Below are positions 1 through 6,077 of a stretch of 7,943 nucleotides of DNA, one piece after another. Below the pieces are notes generated by a model. The model searched no databases and was not told the DNA's origin. It saw nothing but the letters and a program-made list of their open reading frames with translations. Position 1 is the stretch's first letter; each line of letters starts with the position of its first letter. Source of the stretch: Clostridiales bacterium UBA6363 (GTDB lineage: Bacteria; Bacillota; Clostridia; UBA1381); contig DJRJ01000097.1 of NCBI GenBank assembly GCA_002438865.1, positions 1 through 7,943 on the forward strand, given 5' to 3'. A program made the position numbers and the translations under genes.

Positions 1-350
1 CCGCCGATGAAATTTACGCCGCACTTTTTCGCCGCACGGTCAAGCGTTTTCGCAAGCTTTACGCACTTCTCCTTAGTAGGATTTTCGAGTGCGTCAACAA
101 GCGTTGCCACGGGCGTTACCGATATTCTTTTGTTTATAATCGGTATGCCGAACTGATTTTCTATATCCTCACCCGTTTTTACAAGGTCCTTTGCATACGA
201 AACTATCTTATTGTAAACCTTTTCGCACACAACGTCTATATCGGGACCTGCACAGCTTTTTAAGGAAATACCCATTGTTATTGTTCGTATATCAAGGTTT
301 TCCTTGTCTATCATATCGATAGTTTCGATTATTTCAAATGGATTTATCAA
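1..350 (-). CDS. UPF0210 / PFL family protein (DUF711), N-terminal part
   Basis: This is the first 116 codons of a protein whose C-terminus lies beyond the left window edge; family members are usually about 450 residues. The translation begins (M)INPFEIIETIDMI and continues with DIRTITMGISL, CAGPDID and VATLVDALENPT, which I recognise as the conserved N-terminus of the UPF0210/PFL family. The start is a TTG at 348-350. It is the only plausible initiator, because an in-frame stop lies five codons upstream (the TAG ending the ACT gene) and the next ATG (312-314) would remove the conserved opening. A purine-rich GGGGTAAGGAAA run precedes the TTG. The gene lies 12 bases after the ACT-domain gene, a pairing conserved in many Bacillota and probably cotranscribed. 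The biochemical function of the family is not established; a metabolite-linked role under ACT-domain control is only inference. Confidence 0.88.
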   Translation of the reverse strand, partial: MINPFEIIETIDMIDKENLDIRTITMGISLKSCAGPDIDVVCEKVYNKIVSYAKDLVKTGEDIENQFGIPIINKRISVTPVATLVDALENPTKEKCVKLAKTLDRAAKKCGVNFIG

Positions 351-362
351 TTTCCTTACCCC

Positions 363-632
363 CTATATTCTGTGCATTGACGAGAAAATTTCCTCACGCT
401 GAACATGGATTGACAAATTCATTTCTTTAGCTACCGCATCAAGCCTATCGGTTATTCCCTGTATGGATATTTCCGATGATCTGAAATCCACAAGCATTAT
501 CATGGTGAACATATTCTGCATTATAGTCTGAGAAATATCCTGAATATTTATGTTGTTTTCATACAGCGCAGTGCTTACCTTTGCTATAATTCCCGTCTTA
601 TCTTCGCCGATTACCGTTACAATCGCTTTCAT
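363..632 (-). CDS. ACT domain-containing protein (UPF0237 family)
   Basis: An 89-residue protein made of essentially one ACT domain. Residues 1-30 (MKAIVTVIGEDKTGIIAKVS and onward) carry the strand-helix pattern with the D-K-T-G-I loop that contacts amino acid ligands in ACT domains. Residues 30-60 (NINIQDISQTIM, FTMIMLVD) form the next strands and residues 60-80 a second helix. There is no catalytic domain, so a small regulatory or ligand-sensing role is likely, but the ligand cannot be read from the sequence. The SD AGGAAGG overlaps the rlmB stop region and lies 8 bases before the ATG. The gene begins 15 bases after rlmB and ends 12 bases before the UPF0210 gene. UPF0237-UPF0210 is a known conserved neighbour pair. 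Standing after a threonine-pathway operon is suggestive of amino acid sensing, but only by inference. Confidence 0.92.
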   Translation of the reverse strand: MKAIVTVIGEDKTGIIAKVSTALYENNINIQDISQTIMQNMFTMIMLVDFRSSEISIQGITDRLDAVAKEMNLSIHVQREEIFSSMHRI

Positions 633-647
633 TTAGTATACCTTCCT

Positions 648-1382
648 TTATCCGTTATTGCGCTGTCTTACAGCCTCATACATAACAACGCCTGCCGCAA
701 CAGATGCGTTGAGCGAATTTATCTCCCCGTACATAGGTATGCTTATAATAAAATCGCATTTTTCCTTTACAAGACGGCTTACGCCGCTGCCCTCGCTCCC
801 GACAACAATGCCGAGCGCACCTTTTAGATCGGTTTTGTACATACTTTCGCCGTCCATATCTGCGGCGGCTATCCACAAACCTTTTTTCTTTAGCTTGTCT
901 ATGGTATCCGCAATATTTGTCACCTTTGCAACACCTGTATATTCCACCGCCCCTGCGGACGTTTTTGCCACGGTGCTGTTTATTCCGGCACTGCTGCGCT
1001 TGGGAATTATAACGCCGTGCGCTCCCACGCAGTTTGCCGTTCTTATTATTGCGCCCAGATTATGCGGATCGGTTATTTTATCGCATATGATGACAAACGG
1101 CGCCTCGCCTTTATCCTCGGCGTTTTTTAAAATATCGTCCACGCTGACATAGCTGTGTGCGCTCACATATGCAATTACGCCCTGATGATTTTCGCCCTCC
1201 GCCAAAGCGTCAAGCTTTGCACGGTCCGCTTCCTGTATTATTATACCCATTTCCTTTGCTTTTTTTATCAAAGGAACCATTGAGCCTTCGTACTTACCCT
1301 TTTTGATAAGTATTTTATCTATGGGTCTGCCCGATTTTATTGCTTCAAGCACCGGGTTTCTGCCTATTACCGTATCTTCCAT
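648..1382 (-). CDS. rlmB: 23S rRNA (guanosine-2'-O-)-methyltransferase RlmB (SpoU/TrmH family)
   Basis: A 244-residue SPOUT-class methyltransferase that uses S-adenosylmethionine to 2'-O-methylate 23S rRNA (G2251 in E. coli numbering). Residues 1-80 form the L30e-like RNA-binding domain, opening with VIGRNPVLEAI. The SpoU catalytic domain follows with all three motifs: DPHNLGAIIRTA (105-116), VVGSEGSGVS (193-202) and SIPMYGEINSLNASVAAG (214-231). Length fits the family. The start at 1382 has AAAGGAG 5 bases upstream. An upstream in-frame ATG at 1412 would add ten non-conserved residues, lies inside a terminator hairpin and has no SD, so it is rejected. The gene heads a tight rlmB-ACT-UPF0210 group. 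The related TrmH tRNA methylase is an alternative, but the N-terminal domain and length favour RlmB. Confidence 0.93.
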   Translation of the reverse strand: MEDTVIGRNPVLEAIKSGRPIDKILIKKGKYEGSMVPLIKKAKEMGIIIQEADRAKLDALAEGENHQGVIAYVSAHSYVSVDDILKNAEDKGEAPFVIICDKITDPHNLGAIIRTANCVGAHGVIIPKRSSAGINSTVAKTSAGAVEYTGVAKVTNIADTIDKLKKKGLWIAAADMDGESMYKTDLKGALGIVVGSEGSGVSRLVKEKCDFIISIPMYGEINSLNASVAAGVVMYEAVRQRNNG

Positions 1383-1401
1383 TACTGCTCCTTTATGCCA
1401 C

Positions 1402-1429
1402 AAAAACCACAAGGCTCGCCCTCGTGGTT
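1402..1429 (-). terminator. Rho-independent terminator after lysC
   Basis: Read on the minus strand, AACCACGAGG and CCTTGTGGTT pair as a 10-bp stem with one G-T wobble and a five-base loop GCGAG. The run TTTTT begins within the 3' arm. It lies 10 bases after the lysC stop, as expected for the end of hom-thrB-lysC. It also lies only about 8 bases before the rlmB SD, so it would be in the leader of any transcript that reaches rlmB from upstream. Confidence 0.75.
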
Positions 1430-1439
1430 AATGTATTTA

Positions 1440-2648
1440 TTAGTTTCTGAAAAATTTATCGTGTATTGCAACGACTGCCGCTTCGGCGTCTTTACTGCTT
1501 ACAAGCACCGAAATCTTTATTTCGGAGGTTGCAATCATATTGATATTTATATGAGCGTCATACAGTGCTTCAAACATCATTGCCGCAACGCCCGTATTGT
1601 TTACCATACCTGCTCCGACTATCGAAACCTTTGATATATCGGTTGTTGACTTTATCTCACGTGCCTTTACAATATCCTTTCTTTCTTCAAGAAGATCAAG
1701 CACACGCTGAAGATCGCCCTCCGATACGGTAAAACTTATATCCTTTGTTTTTCCGTCGCCTATCGACTGAATGATAAGGTCAACGTTTATGCCTTTTTCA
1801 GCCAACATTCTGAATACCGTAAACGCTTTTCCCGGAGTATCCTCAACACCGCACAAAGCTATTCTTGCAACGTCATTATCTCTTGTTACACCTCTGACAA
1901 GCATCTTTTCCACTTGTTCTACCTCCTCAACATATGTTCCTTCGTTATTATTCAGACTGGATTTAACAGCTAATTTTACATTGTATTTCTTTGCCATTTC
2001 AACGCTTCTGTTATGGAGAACGTTTGCTCCGAGAGAAGCGAGTTCAAGCATTTCGTCGTATGAAATTGTGTCAAGCTTGAATGCGTCCTTTACAATTCTC
2101 GGGTCTGCGGTATAAACGCCGTCGACGTCTGTGTATATCTCGCAGACATCTGCGTGAAGTGCCGCCGCCAGTGCAACAGCCGACGTGTCCGAGCCGCCTC
2201 TGCCGAGAGTTGAAATATCGTCATACTTGTTCAAGCCTTGGAAACCGGCAACTATTACTATACGTCTTTTATCAAGCTCCGACTTAATTCGCTCTGTATC
2301 TATCTTTTTAATTCTTGCATTTCCGTAATGCGTATCTGTTATTACTCCTGCCTGCCAGCCGGTAAGCGAAATTACGGGATAGCCGAGCTTTTCGATAGCC
2401 ATTGCAAGCAGTGCAATCGAAATTTGCTCGCCCGTTGACAAAAGCATATCAAGCTCACGCTTTGACGCATCGGGGTTTATTTCCTTGCCCTTTGCTATAA
2501 GATCATCCGTGGTGTCACCTTGTGCGGAAACCGCTACAACAACATTATTTCCCTTTTTATATTCGTCCGTTATGCGTCTTGCAACGTTCATAACTCGTTC
2601 GGCGTCCTTAACGGACGTGCCGCCGTATTTCTGAACCGTAAGTCCCAT
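1440..2648 (-). CDS. lysC: Aspartate kinase, monofunctional LysC type with two ACT domains
   Basis: A 402-residue aspartokinase that phosphorylates L-aspartate to 4-phospho-aspartate, the committed step to lysine, threonine and methionine. The kinase domain spans about 1-240, with the hallmark VQKYGGTSV (5-13), STGEQIS (71-77), GFQG (135-138) and LGRGGSDTSAVALAAAL (148-164). YTDVDGVYTADPR (172-184) is the typical nucleotide-site segment. Two ACT domains fill roughly 258-330 and 340-402, the usual allosteric region; which amino acid inhibits it is not evident. The chosen ATG at 2648 has GGAGG six bases upstream and starts at the conserved MGLTVQKYGG; the ATG 11 codons earlier lies across a GC-rich hairpin and lacks conservation. 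It is the last gene of hom-thrB-lysC, 65 bases after thrB, and carries an internal start signal at 1902-1928. Confidence 0.95.
   Translation of the reverse strand: MGLTVQKYGGTSVKDAERVMNVARRITDEYKKGNNVVVAVSAQGDTTDDLIAKGKEINPDASKRELDMLLSTGEQISIALLAMAIEKLGYPVISLTGWQAGVITDTHYGNARIKKIDTERIKSELDKRRIVIVAGFQGLNKYDDISTLGRGGSDTSAVALAAALHADVCEIYTDVDGVYTADPRIVKDAFKLDTISYDEMLELASLGANVLHNRSVEMAKKYNVKLAVKSSLNNNEGTYVEEVEQVEKMLVRGVTRDNDVARIALCGVEDTPGKAFTVFRMLAEKGINVDLIIQSIGDGKTKDISFTVSEGDLQRVLDLLEERKDIVKAREIKSTTDISKVSIVGAGMVNNTGVAAMMFEALYDAHININMIATSEIKISVLVSSKDAEAAVVAIHDKFFRN
1902..1928 (-). promoter_or_regulatory. Internal ribosome binding site and in-frame starts for a short LysC (beta) subunit
   Basis: Inside lysC the minus strand reads GAGGAGGT (1921-1928), then 8 bases, then an in-frame GTG (1911-1913, codon 246), with an in-frame ATG three codons on (1902-1904, codon 249). 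This lies at the end of the kinase domain, just before the first ACT domain. Initiation here would yield a regulatory fragment of about 154-157 residues. Bacillus subtilis aspartokinase II is known to make a C-terminal beta subunit from an in-frame internal start at about this place. The codons also encode an ordinary EEVEQVEKM linker, so the SD could be a by-product of Glu-Glu-Val codons; expression is inferred. Confidence 0.6.
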
Positions 2649-2664
2649 ATCTTTCCTCCATTCC

Positions 2665-2679
2665 GCCGCCCCCGGCGGC
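2665..2679 (-). other. GC-only hairpin directly upstream of the lysC ribosome binding site
   Basis: On the minus strand GCCGCC-GGG-GGCGGC is a perfect 6-bp stem with a three-base loop, in a 17-base run of only G and C within otherwise AT-rich spacer. It ends 5 bases before the lysC SD (GGAGG, 2655-2659) and has no T-run after it, so it is not a terminator. It might act as an mRNA stability barrier or modulate lysC translation; this is inference. Confidence 0.45.
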
Positions 2680-2713
2680 AATATATCTTTTTCATATAAT
2701 ACGCTGTTATACT

Positions 2714-3619
2714 CTAAAATGTGTTTACCTCTGAAACAACCGCTCCCACGTTATCCGTTGACAAAATCATACATACCCAATCATGGGAATTTTCTTTAAA
2801 GAAGTTTTTCATCTGTGCATTAAATTCAGCCGGATTACTGTCTATAATCGAAACGATTGTCGGACCGGAGCCGCTCAAATAAGTGGCTCTTGCACCTATC
2901 TGATATGTCTTTTCAACAATATTGTCAAAACCGTCAATATAGCTTTTCCGATACTGCTGATGAAGCTTGTCCCCGACTGCTTCCCTTAAAACCGACATAT
3001 CGCCGCACGTGAGTGCTGCCTGCAGCAATGACGCTCTCGAAACATTATAAACCGCATCTTTAAACGGAATTTGTTCCGGTAAAACCTCACGTGATTTTTT
3101 TGTGGCAACAAAATAATCGGGAATCATTACCGCAAATTTTATATCGGGACTAAGCTTTGTGCTTTTGCACCATGCTTTTTCGCCGTCGAACACCGACACG
3201 CAAAAGCCGCCGTACAAAGCCGGAGCGACATTGTCGGGGTGTCCCTCGATTTTTGCGGCAAGGTTAAGTATTTCCTTATAAGTAAGCTTTCTGCCCGAAA
3301 TGACGTTTGCCGCAAGCATACCGCCTATTATGCAGGCACTGCTGCTCCCCAAACCTCTTGTCATCGGGATAGCGCTGTTTTGGCGTATTTTAATGCCCTT
3401 TACCTTATAATCCGTGTATTCAAACACGTTCATTGCCGCTCTGTATATAAGATTGTTTTCGTCTTTAGGTGTAAAACCCTTGGGATTTAGTGTTTCAATA
3501 ACAAGTCCCTCGGGGATTTCTTCTATTTCAAGTCTGTTGTATAAATTCAGTGCAACGCCGAGCGTATCAAAGCCCGGACCCATATTTGCACTTGATGCCG
3601 GAATTCTGAGTCTTACCAT
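2714..3619 (-). CDS. thrB: Homoserine kinase (GHMP kinase family)
   Basis: A 301-residue cytosolic GHMP-family kinase that phosphorylates homoserine to O-phosphohomoserine, the substrate of threonine synthase. Motif 1 is VRLRIPASSANMGPGFDTLG near the N-terminus. The ATP-binding loop is TRGLGSSSA (87-95), EGHPDNVAPALYGG spans 125-138, and the C-terminal motif LSGSGPT is at 248-254. Length is normal for the family. The ATG overlaps the hom stop as TAATG, sharing one base. The upstream region offers only a weak GGA, so translation probably depends on ribosomes finishing hom. lysC follows after 65 bases. No thrC is visible in the window, so threonine synthase must be encoded elsewhere. Confidence 0.96.
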   Translation of the reverse strand: MVRLRIPASSANMGPGFDTLGVALNLYNRLEIEEIPEGLVIETLNPKGFTPKDENNLIYRAAMNVFEYTDYKVKGIKIRQNSAIPMTRGLGSSSACIIGGMLAANVISGRKLTYKEILNLAAKIEGHPDNVAPALYGGFCVSVFDGEKAWCKSTKLSPDIKFAVMIPDYFVATKKSREVLPEQIPFKDAVYNVSRASLLQAALTCGDMSVLREAVGDKLHQQYRKSYIDGFDNIVEKTYQIGARATYLSGSGPTIVSIIDSNPAEFNAQMKNFFKENSHDWVCMILSTDNVGAVVSEVNTF

Positions 3620-4830
3620 TATTCCAACACTCTTATGCAGGAAACTGCGCCGTTAAGCTTGCCGAGTTTTTCGTCCTTTTCGCTGACGGTAAGCTCGGGC
3701 GTTATAAACGCCGTTTCGCCGTTTATGATGCTTTCTGTAAATTCACATTCGCCGAATGTGTTCTTTATGTTATCTTCCGTATCCGTGCATCTTACAAAAT
3801 ATCTGAATTTTACATCGTCCTTTGAAGCCGAAATGTTTTCCTCCTGGTGTTCCCAGTAAATCTTTTTACTGCGTTCACGGTGCTTTACGCTGTCCACTAT
3901 ATCGGCAACCACCGCAGACGCTGTCGGGAGCTTGCCCGCACCTCTGCCGTAGAACATAACGTCACCGACGCAGTCGCCCGTAACCATTATTGCGTTAAAC
4001 ACTCCGTTTACGCAGGAAATAGGATGCTCGTCCTTTATGAGCATCGGGCTTACGGTCGCATAAACCTTGCCGTTGTCGAGAAATTCCGCATAGCCTATGA
4101 GTTTTATAACGCAGCCCATTTTTGTTGCGTACTGTGTATCCTCAAGCGTTATCGCAGTGATACCCTCGGTTTCAATATCGTTGTAATCAACAGTTTTTCT
4201 TGACGCCAATGACGCAAGTATTGCAATTTTTCTGCAGGCGTCATAACCCTCAATATCGGCAGCCGGATTTTTCTCCGCATATCCCTTTGCCTGTGCGTCT
4301 TTAAGCGCCTCATCAAAGGTTTTGCCGTTCTTTATCATCTGATTAAGTATATAATTTGTTGTACCGTTTAATATACCGGCTATTTTTTCTATATTATTAG
4401 CCGTCAGGCACTGATGCATCGGGCGTATAATCGGAATACCGCCGCCGACGCTTGCCTCAAAGAAATAGTTTATGTTTTTATCGCTCGCAAGCTTTAAAAG
4501 CTCCGAACCGTATGTTGCAACTAACTCCTTATTGGAAGTGACAACGCTCTTGCCTGCCTCCAAAAGGCTCTTTGTAAACTCATACGCAGGGTGAAGTCCG
4601 CCCATTACCTCCGCAACGACCGTAACCTCATCATCATTTAAAATATCGTTGAAATCTTTTGTGAAAAGATTTTTTTCGGGGTGGCCGTCAAAATCACGAA
4701 TATCCAGAATATATTTTATTTCGATAGGCTCGTTATTTGCGTTAATAAACAGCTTTTCGGTGTTCTTTTTAATAATCTCATACACACCGCTCCCTACAGT
4801 TCCGTAACCCATTATTGCGATTTTTGCCAT
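3619..4830 (-). CDS. hom: Homoserine dehydrogenase
   Basis: A 403-residue monofunctional homoserine dehydrogenase, reducing L-aspartate 4-semialdehyde to L-homoserine with NAD(P)H. An N-terminal Rossmann fold opens MAKIAIMGYGTVGSGV, with the glycine-rich loop at 8-15. SNKELVA (99-105) and GILNGTTNYI (152-161) are family signatures. The catalytic segment YAEKNPAADIEGYDACRK (184-201) holds residues lining up with the Glu, Asp and Lys identified in yeast (here E186, D197, K201). The last 60 residues (about 342-403) look like a short ACT-type regulatory domain. The start at 4830 has GGGAGG seven bases upstream; an ATG six codons earlier would sit ahead of that SD and was rejected. It is the first gene of hom-thrB-lysC, behind the promoter at 4868-4896. 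Confidence 0.96.
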   Translation of the reverse strand: MAKIAIMGYGTVGSGVYEIIKKNTEKLFINANNEPIEIKYILDIRDFDGHPEKNLFTKDFNDILNDDEVTVVAEVMGGLHPAYEFTKSLLEAGKSVVTSNKELVATYGSELLKLASDKNINYFFEASVGGGIPIIRPMHQCLTANNIEKIAGILNGTTNYILNQMIKNGKTFDEALKDAQAKGYAEKNPAADIEGYDACRKIAILASLASRKTVDYNDIETEGITAITLEDTQYATKMGCVIKLIGYAEFLDNGKVYATVSPMLIKDEHPISCVNGVFNAIMVTGDCVGDVMFYGRGAGKLPTASAVVADIVDSVKHRERSKKIYWEHQEENISASKDDVKFRYFVRCTDTEDNIKNTFGECEFTESIINGETAFITPELTVSEKDEKLGKLNGAVSCIRVLE

Positions 4831-4867
4831 CTGTATGCCTCCCTGCATTTATAATCTATAATAGAAT

Positions 4868-4896
4868 ATATTATCACATTGCCGCACTAAAGTCAA
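4868..4896 (-). promoter_or_regulatory. Sigma-A-type promoter of hom-thrB-lysC
   Basis: The minus strand shows TTGACT (4891-4896), 17 bases, then TAATAT (4868-4873). An overlapping GATAAT preceded by TGT offers an extended -10 alternative. Transcription would begin near 4861, leaving a leader of about 30 bases before hom, too short for a riboswitch or T-box. The site lies in the 90-base gap between radC and hom. Confidence 0.65.
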
Positions 4897-4920
4897 TATC
4901 TCCAAATGCCGAAACAACGG

Positions 4921-5649
4921 CTAAACATCTGCTTTTTTATGTACATTATTACCCTTTTTGACAAAAGGATAGCGATTCATCATACTTTCGCACCGTTCAT
5001 CGGCAACGATAAAGTGGTTTTCGAGCCGCACGCCGACAAGGCGCATTGCGCTCATAATAACCTGTGTGGCGGTTATGTCCGACTCGGACGGAGTGACTAT
5101 TCCGCTCGGGTGATTATGCGCCAGAACGATTGCCGCCGCCTCGCAGTTTACAGCAATCCGCACCATACTGCCCACGTCAAGGCTCACGCTTTCAAAATTA
5201 CCCTCAACAACGGTATCACGGCGTATTATTCTGTCCTTTCCGTCAAGGCAGACCATATACAGCGCCTCGTTATTCTTCTCACCGAACAGGTCAACAAGAT
5301 ATTTTTTAAACATCGGCTCGCTGTATAATTTTCTGCTGTCATATTTTTTCTTTGTAAGGCAGTAATCATACATTTTCTTTTGAGCTTTTATATATTTTGC
5401 AGTTTCCGCCCCAACGCCCTTTACCTCGCACAGCTGTTCCTCCGATGCGGAGAGCATTTTCTCCATTGTTCCGAATTTTGCAAGTATATCGTGTGCGATT
5501 TGGTTTGTATCACGTCTTGGGATTTTATCAAACAGCAAAAACTCAAGCACCTCGTGTTCCGCCCAGCCGTTAAATCCGTTTTGTTCATACCTTTCACGCA
5601 TACGTTTTCTGTGTCCCGCATGCGGATATTTCTTTTTATCTTCAGGCAT
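4921..5649 (-). CDS. radC: RadC family JAB/MPN-domain protein
   Basis: A 242-residue RadC-family protein. The N-terminal part (about 10-100) contains HRKRMRERY, a DTNQIAHDIL segment and a helix-hairpin-helix-like LCEVKGVGAETAKYI (73-87), suggesting DNA contact. The C-terminal JAB (MPN) domain, about 110-235, carries the metal-binding signature AHNHPSG (177-183) followed by SESD (188-191), giving the H-x-H...S..D set. The family name implies DNA repair, but that role has been questioned and the molecular function is unsettled. The start at 5649 has GGAGG five bases upstream and opens MPEDKKKYPHAGHRKR. The ORF stays open 28 codons further 5', but that part overlaps the NusG-domain-II gene and is not family-like. 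It follows that gene by 17 bases and is probably cotranscribed with it. Confidence 0.93.
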   Translation of the reverse strand: MPEDKKKYPHAGHRKRMRERYEQNGFNGWAEHEVLEFLLFDKIPRRDTNQIAHDILAKFGTMEKMLSASEEQLCEVKGVGAETAKYIKAQKKMYDYCLTKKKYDSRKLYSEPMFKKYLVDLFGEKNNEALYMVCLDGKDRIIRRDTVVEGNFESVSLDVGSMVRIAVNCEAAAIVLAHNHPSGIVTPSESDITATQVIMSAMRLVGVRLENHFIVADERCESMMNRYPFVKKGNNVHKKADV

Positions 5650-5666
5650 AAAGTCCTCCGTAATTG

Positions 5667-6020
5667 TTATTTGGACACTGCGTCCGTACCGCTTTGTTGT
5701 TTTATCTCTATTGTAAGCCTGTGCGGAAGGCACACGATAGGCATTCCGCCGCTTTTAAGCTTTCCGCTTTTTACGCACACTTTATCGGGGCAATCCGCCT
5801 CGGATACCCATATTTCGCCGTTTTGTATGCAAATATCGTTATACCCTGCGGCGGTATTTATTCTGAATGTGTCCTCAGTATCGAGCGGCACGCTTTTATA
5901 CAGCTTTCCGTCCAAATATATGTCTGCGGTTTGCCCGCCTCGATTTGCAAATATCCAAAACACTGCGCAAACCGCCGCTACGGCGGCAAACACTGCCGCC
6001 CAAATTAAATGTTTTTTCAT
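5667..6020 (-). CDS. NusG domain II-containing membrane-anchored protein
   Basis: A 117-residue protein with one hydrophobic segment (about 5-25) after MKKHL, acting as a signal anchor or uncleaved signal peptide, so the rest is predicted outside the membrane. The soluble part is a NusG domain II fold. It shows the signature of this small Firmicutes family: an Asp-Cys-Pro-Asp-Lys-x-Cys run (76-82) and PIVCLPHRL (94-102), with three conserved cysteines at 77, 82 and 97. It is not the transcription factor NusG, whose N-terminal domain is absent. Such proteins often stand near Rnf or ApbE-like genes, but here the neighbour is radC. The ATG at 6020 is supported by the membrane segment. In-frame TTG codons lie just upstream (6024-6029), and no SD is present before any of these starts. 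The function is not known. Confidence 0.85.
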   Translation of the reverse strand: MKKHLIWAAVFAAVAAVCAVFWIFANRGGQTADIYLDGKLYKSVPLDTEDTFRINTAAGYNDICIQNGEIWVSEADCPDKVCVKSGKLKSGGMPIVCLPHRLTIEIKQQSGTDAVSK

Positions 6021-6027
6021 AATCAAC

Positions 6028-6063
6028 AAAAAGAGGGCTGTAAAAAGTTACTTTTTACAGCCC
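6028..6063 (-). terminator. Strong rho-independent terminator after ugpC
   Basis: A perfect 14-bp inverted repeat around one central base (6035-6063) has arms GGGCTGTAAAAAGT and ACTTTTTACAGCCC. In RNA it would form a stem of about 12 bp with loop GUAAC on the minus strand, followed by TCTTTTTG (6028-6034). It lies 14 bases after the ugpC stop. On the plus strand the following sequence is not T-rich, so it is minus-directed. It ends only 7 bases before the ATG of the next gene. Confidence 0.88.
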
Positions 6064-6077
6064 CTGTCAAATCATAA

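Noticed and set aside
658..1152. 164-codon plus-strand open frame opposite rlmB
   Set aside because: The opposite strand encodes all SpoU motifs; the plus-strand translation is low-complexity and unlike any family I know.
1383..1412. Ten-residue N-terminal extension of RlmB from ATG 1412
   Set aside because: The ATG lies within the lysC terminator hairpin, has no SD and the residues are not conserved; ATG 1382 has a good SD.
1455..1472. CodY-box-like sequence at the 3' end of lysC (resembles AATTTTCWGAAAATT at about 12 of 15 positions)
   Set aside because: It encodes the last lysC codons (KFFRN), no promoter is visible beside it, and such matches are common by chance in AT-rich DNA.
4831..4920. 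Riboswitch, T-box or leader peptide upstream of hom
   Set aside because: The predicted leader is only about 30 bases with no room for such structures, and no short amino-acid-rich ORF is seen.
4900..4930. Possible terminator after radC (GCCG-TTGTTT-CGGC on the minus strand)
   Set aside because: The stem has only four base pairs and is followed by ATTTGG rather than a T-run; too weak to call.
6055..6075. TTGACA on the minus strand just before the ugpC terminator as a -35 box for the NusG-domain-II gene
   Set aside because: At 16-18 bases spacing the sequence is ACTTTT/CTTTTT/TTTTTA inside the hairpin arm, a poor -10 box; likely coincidental.
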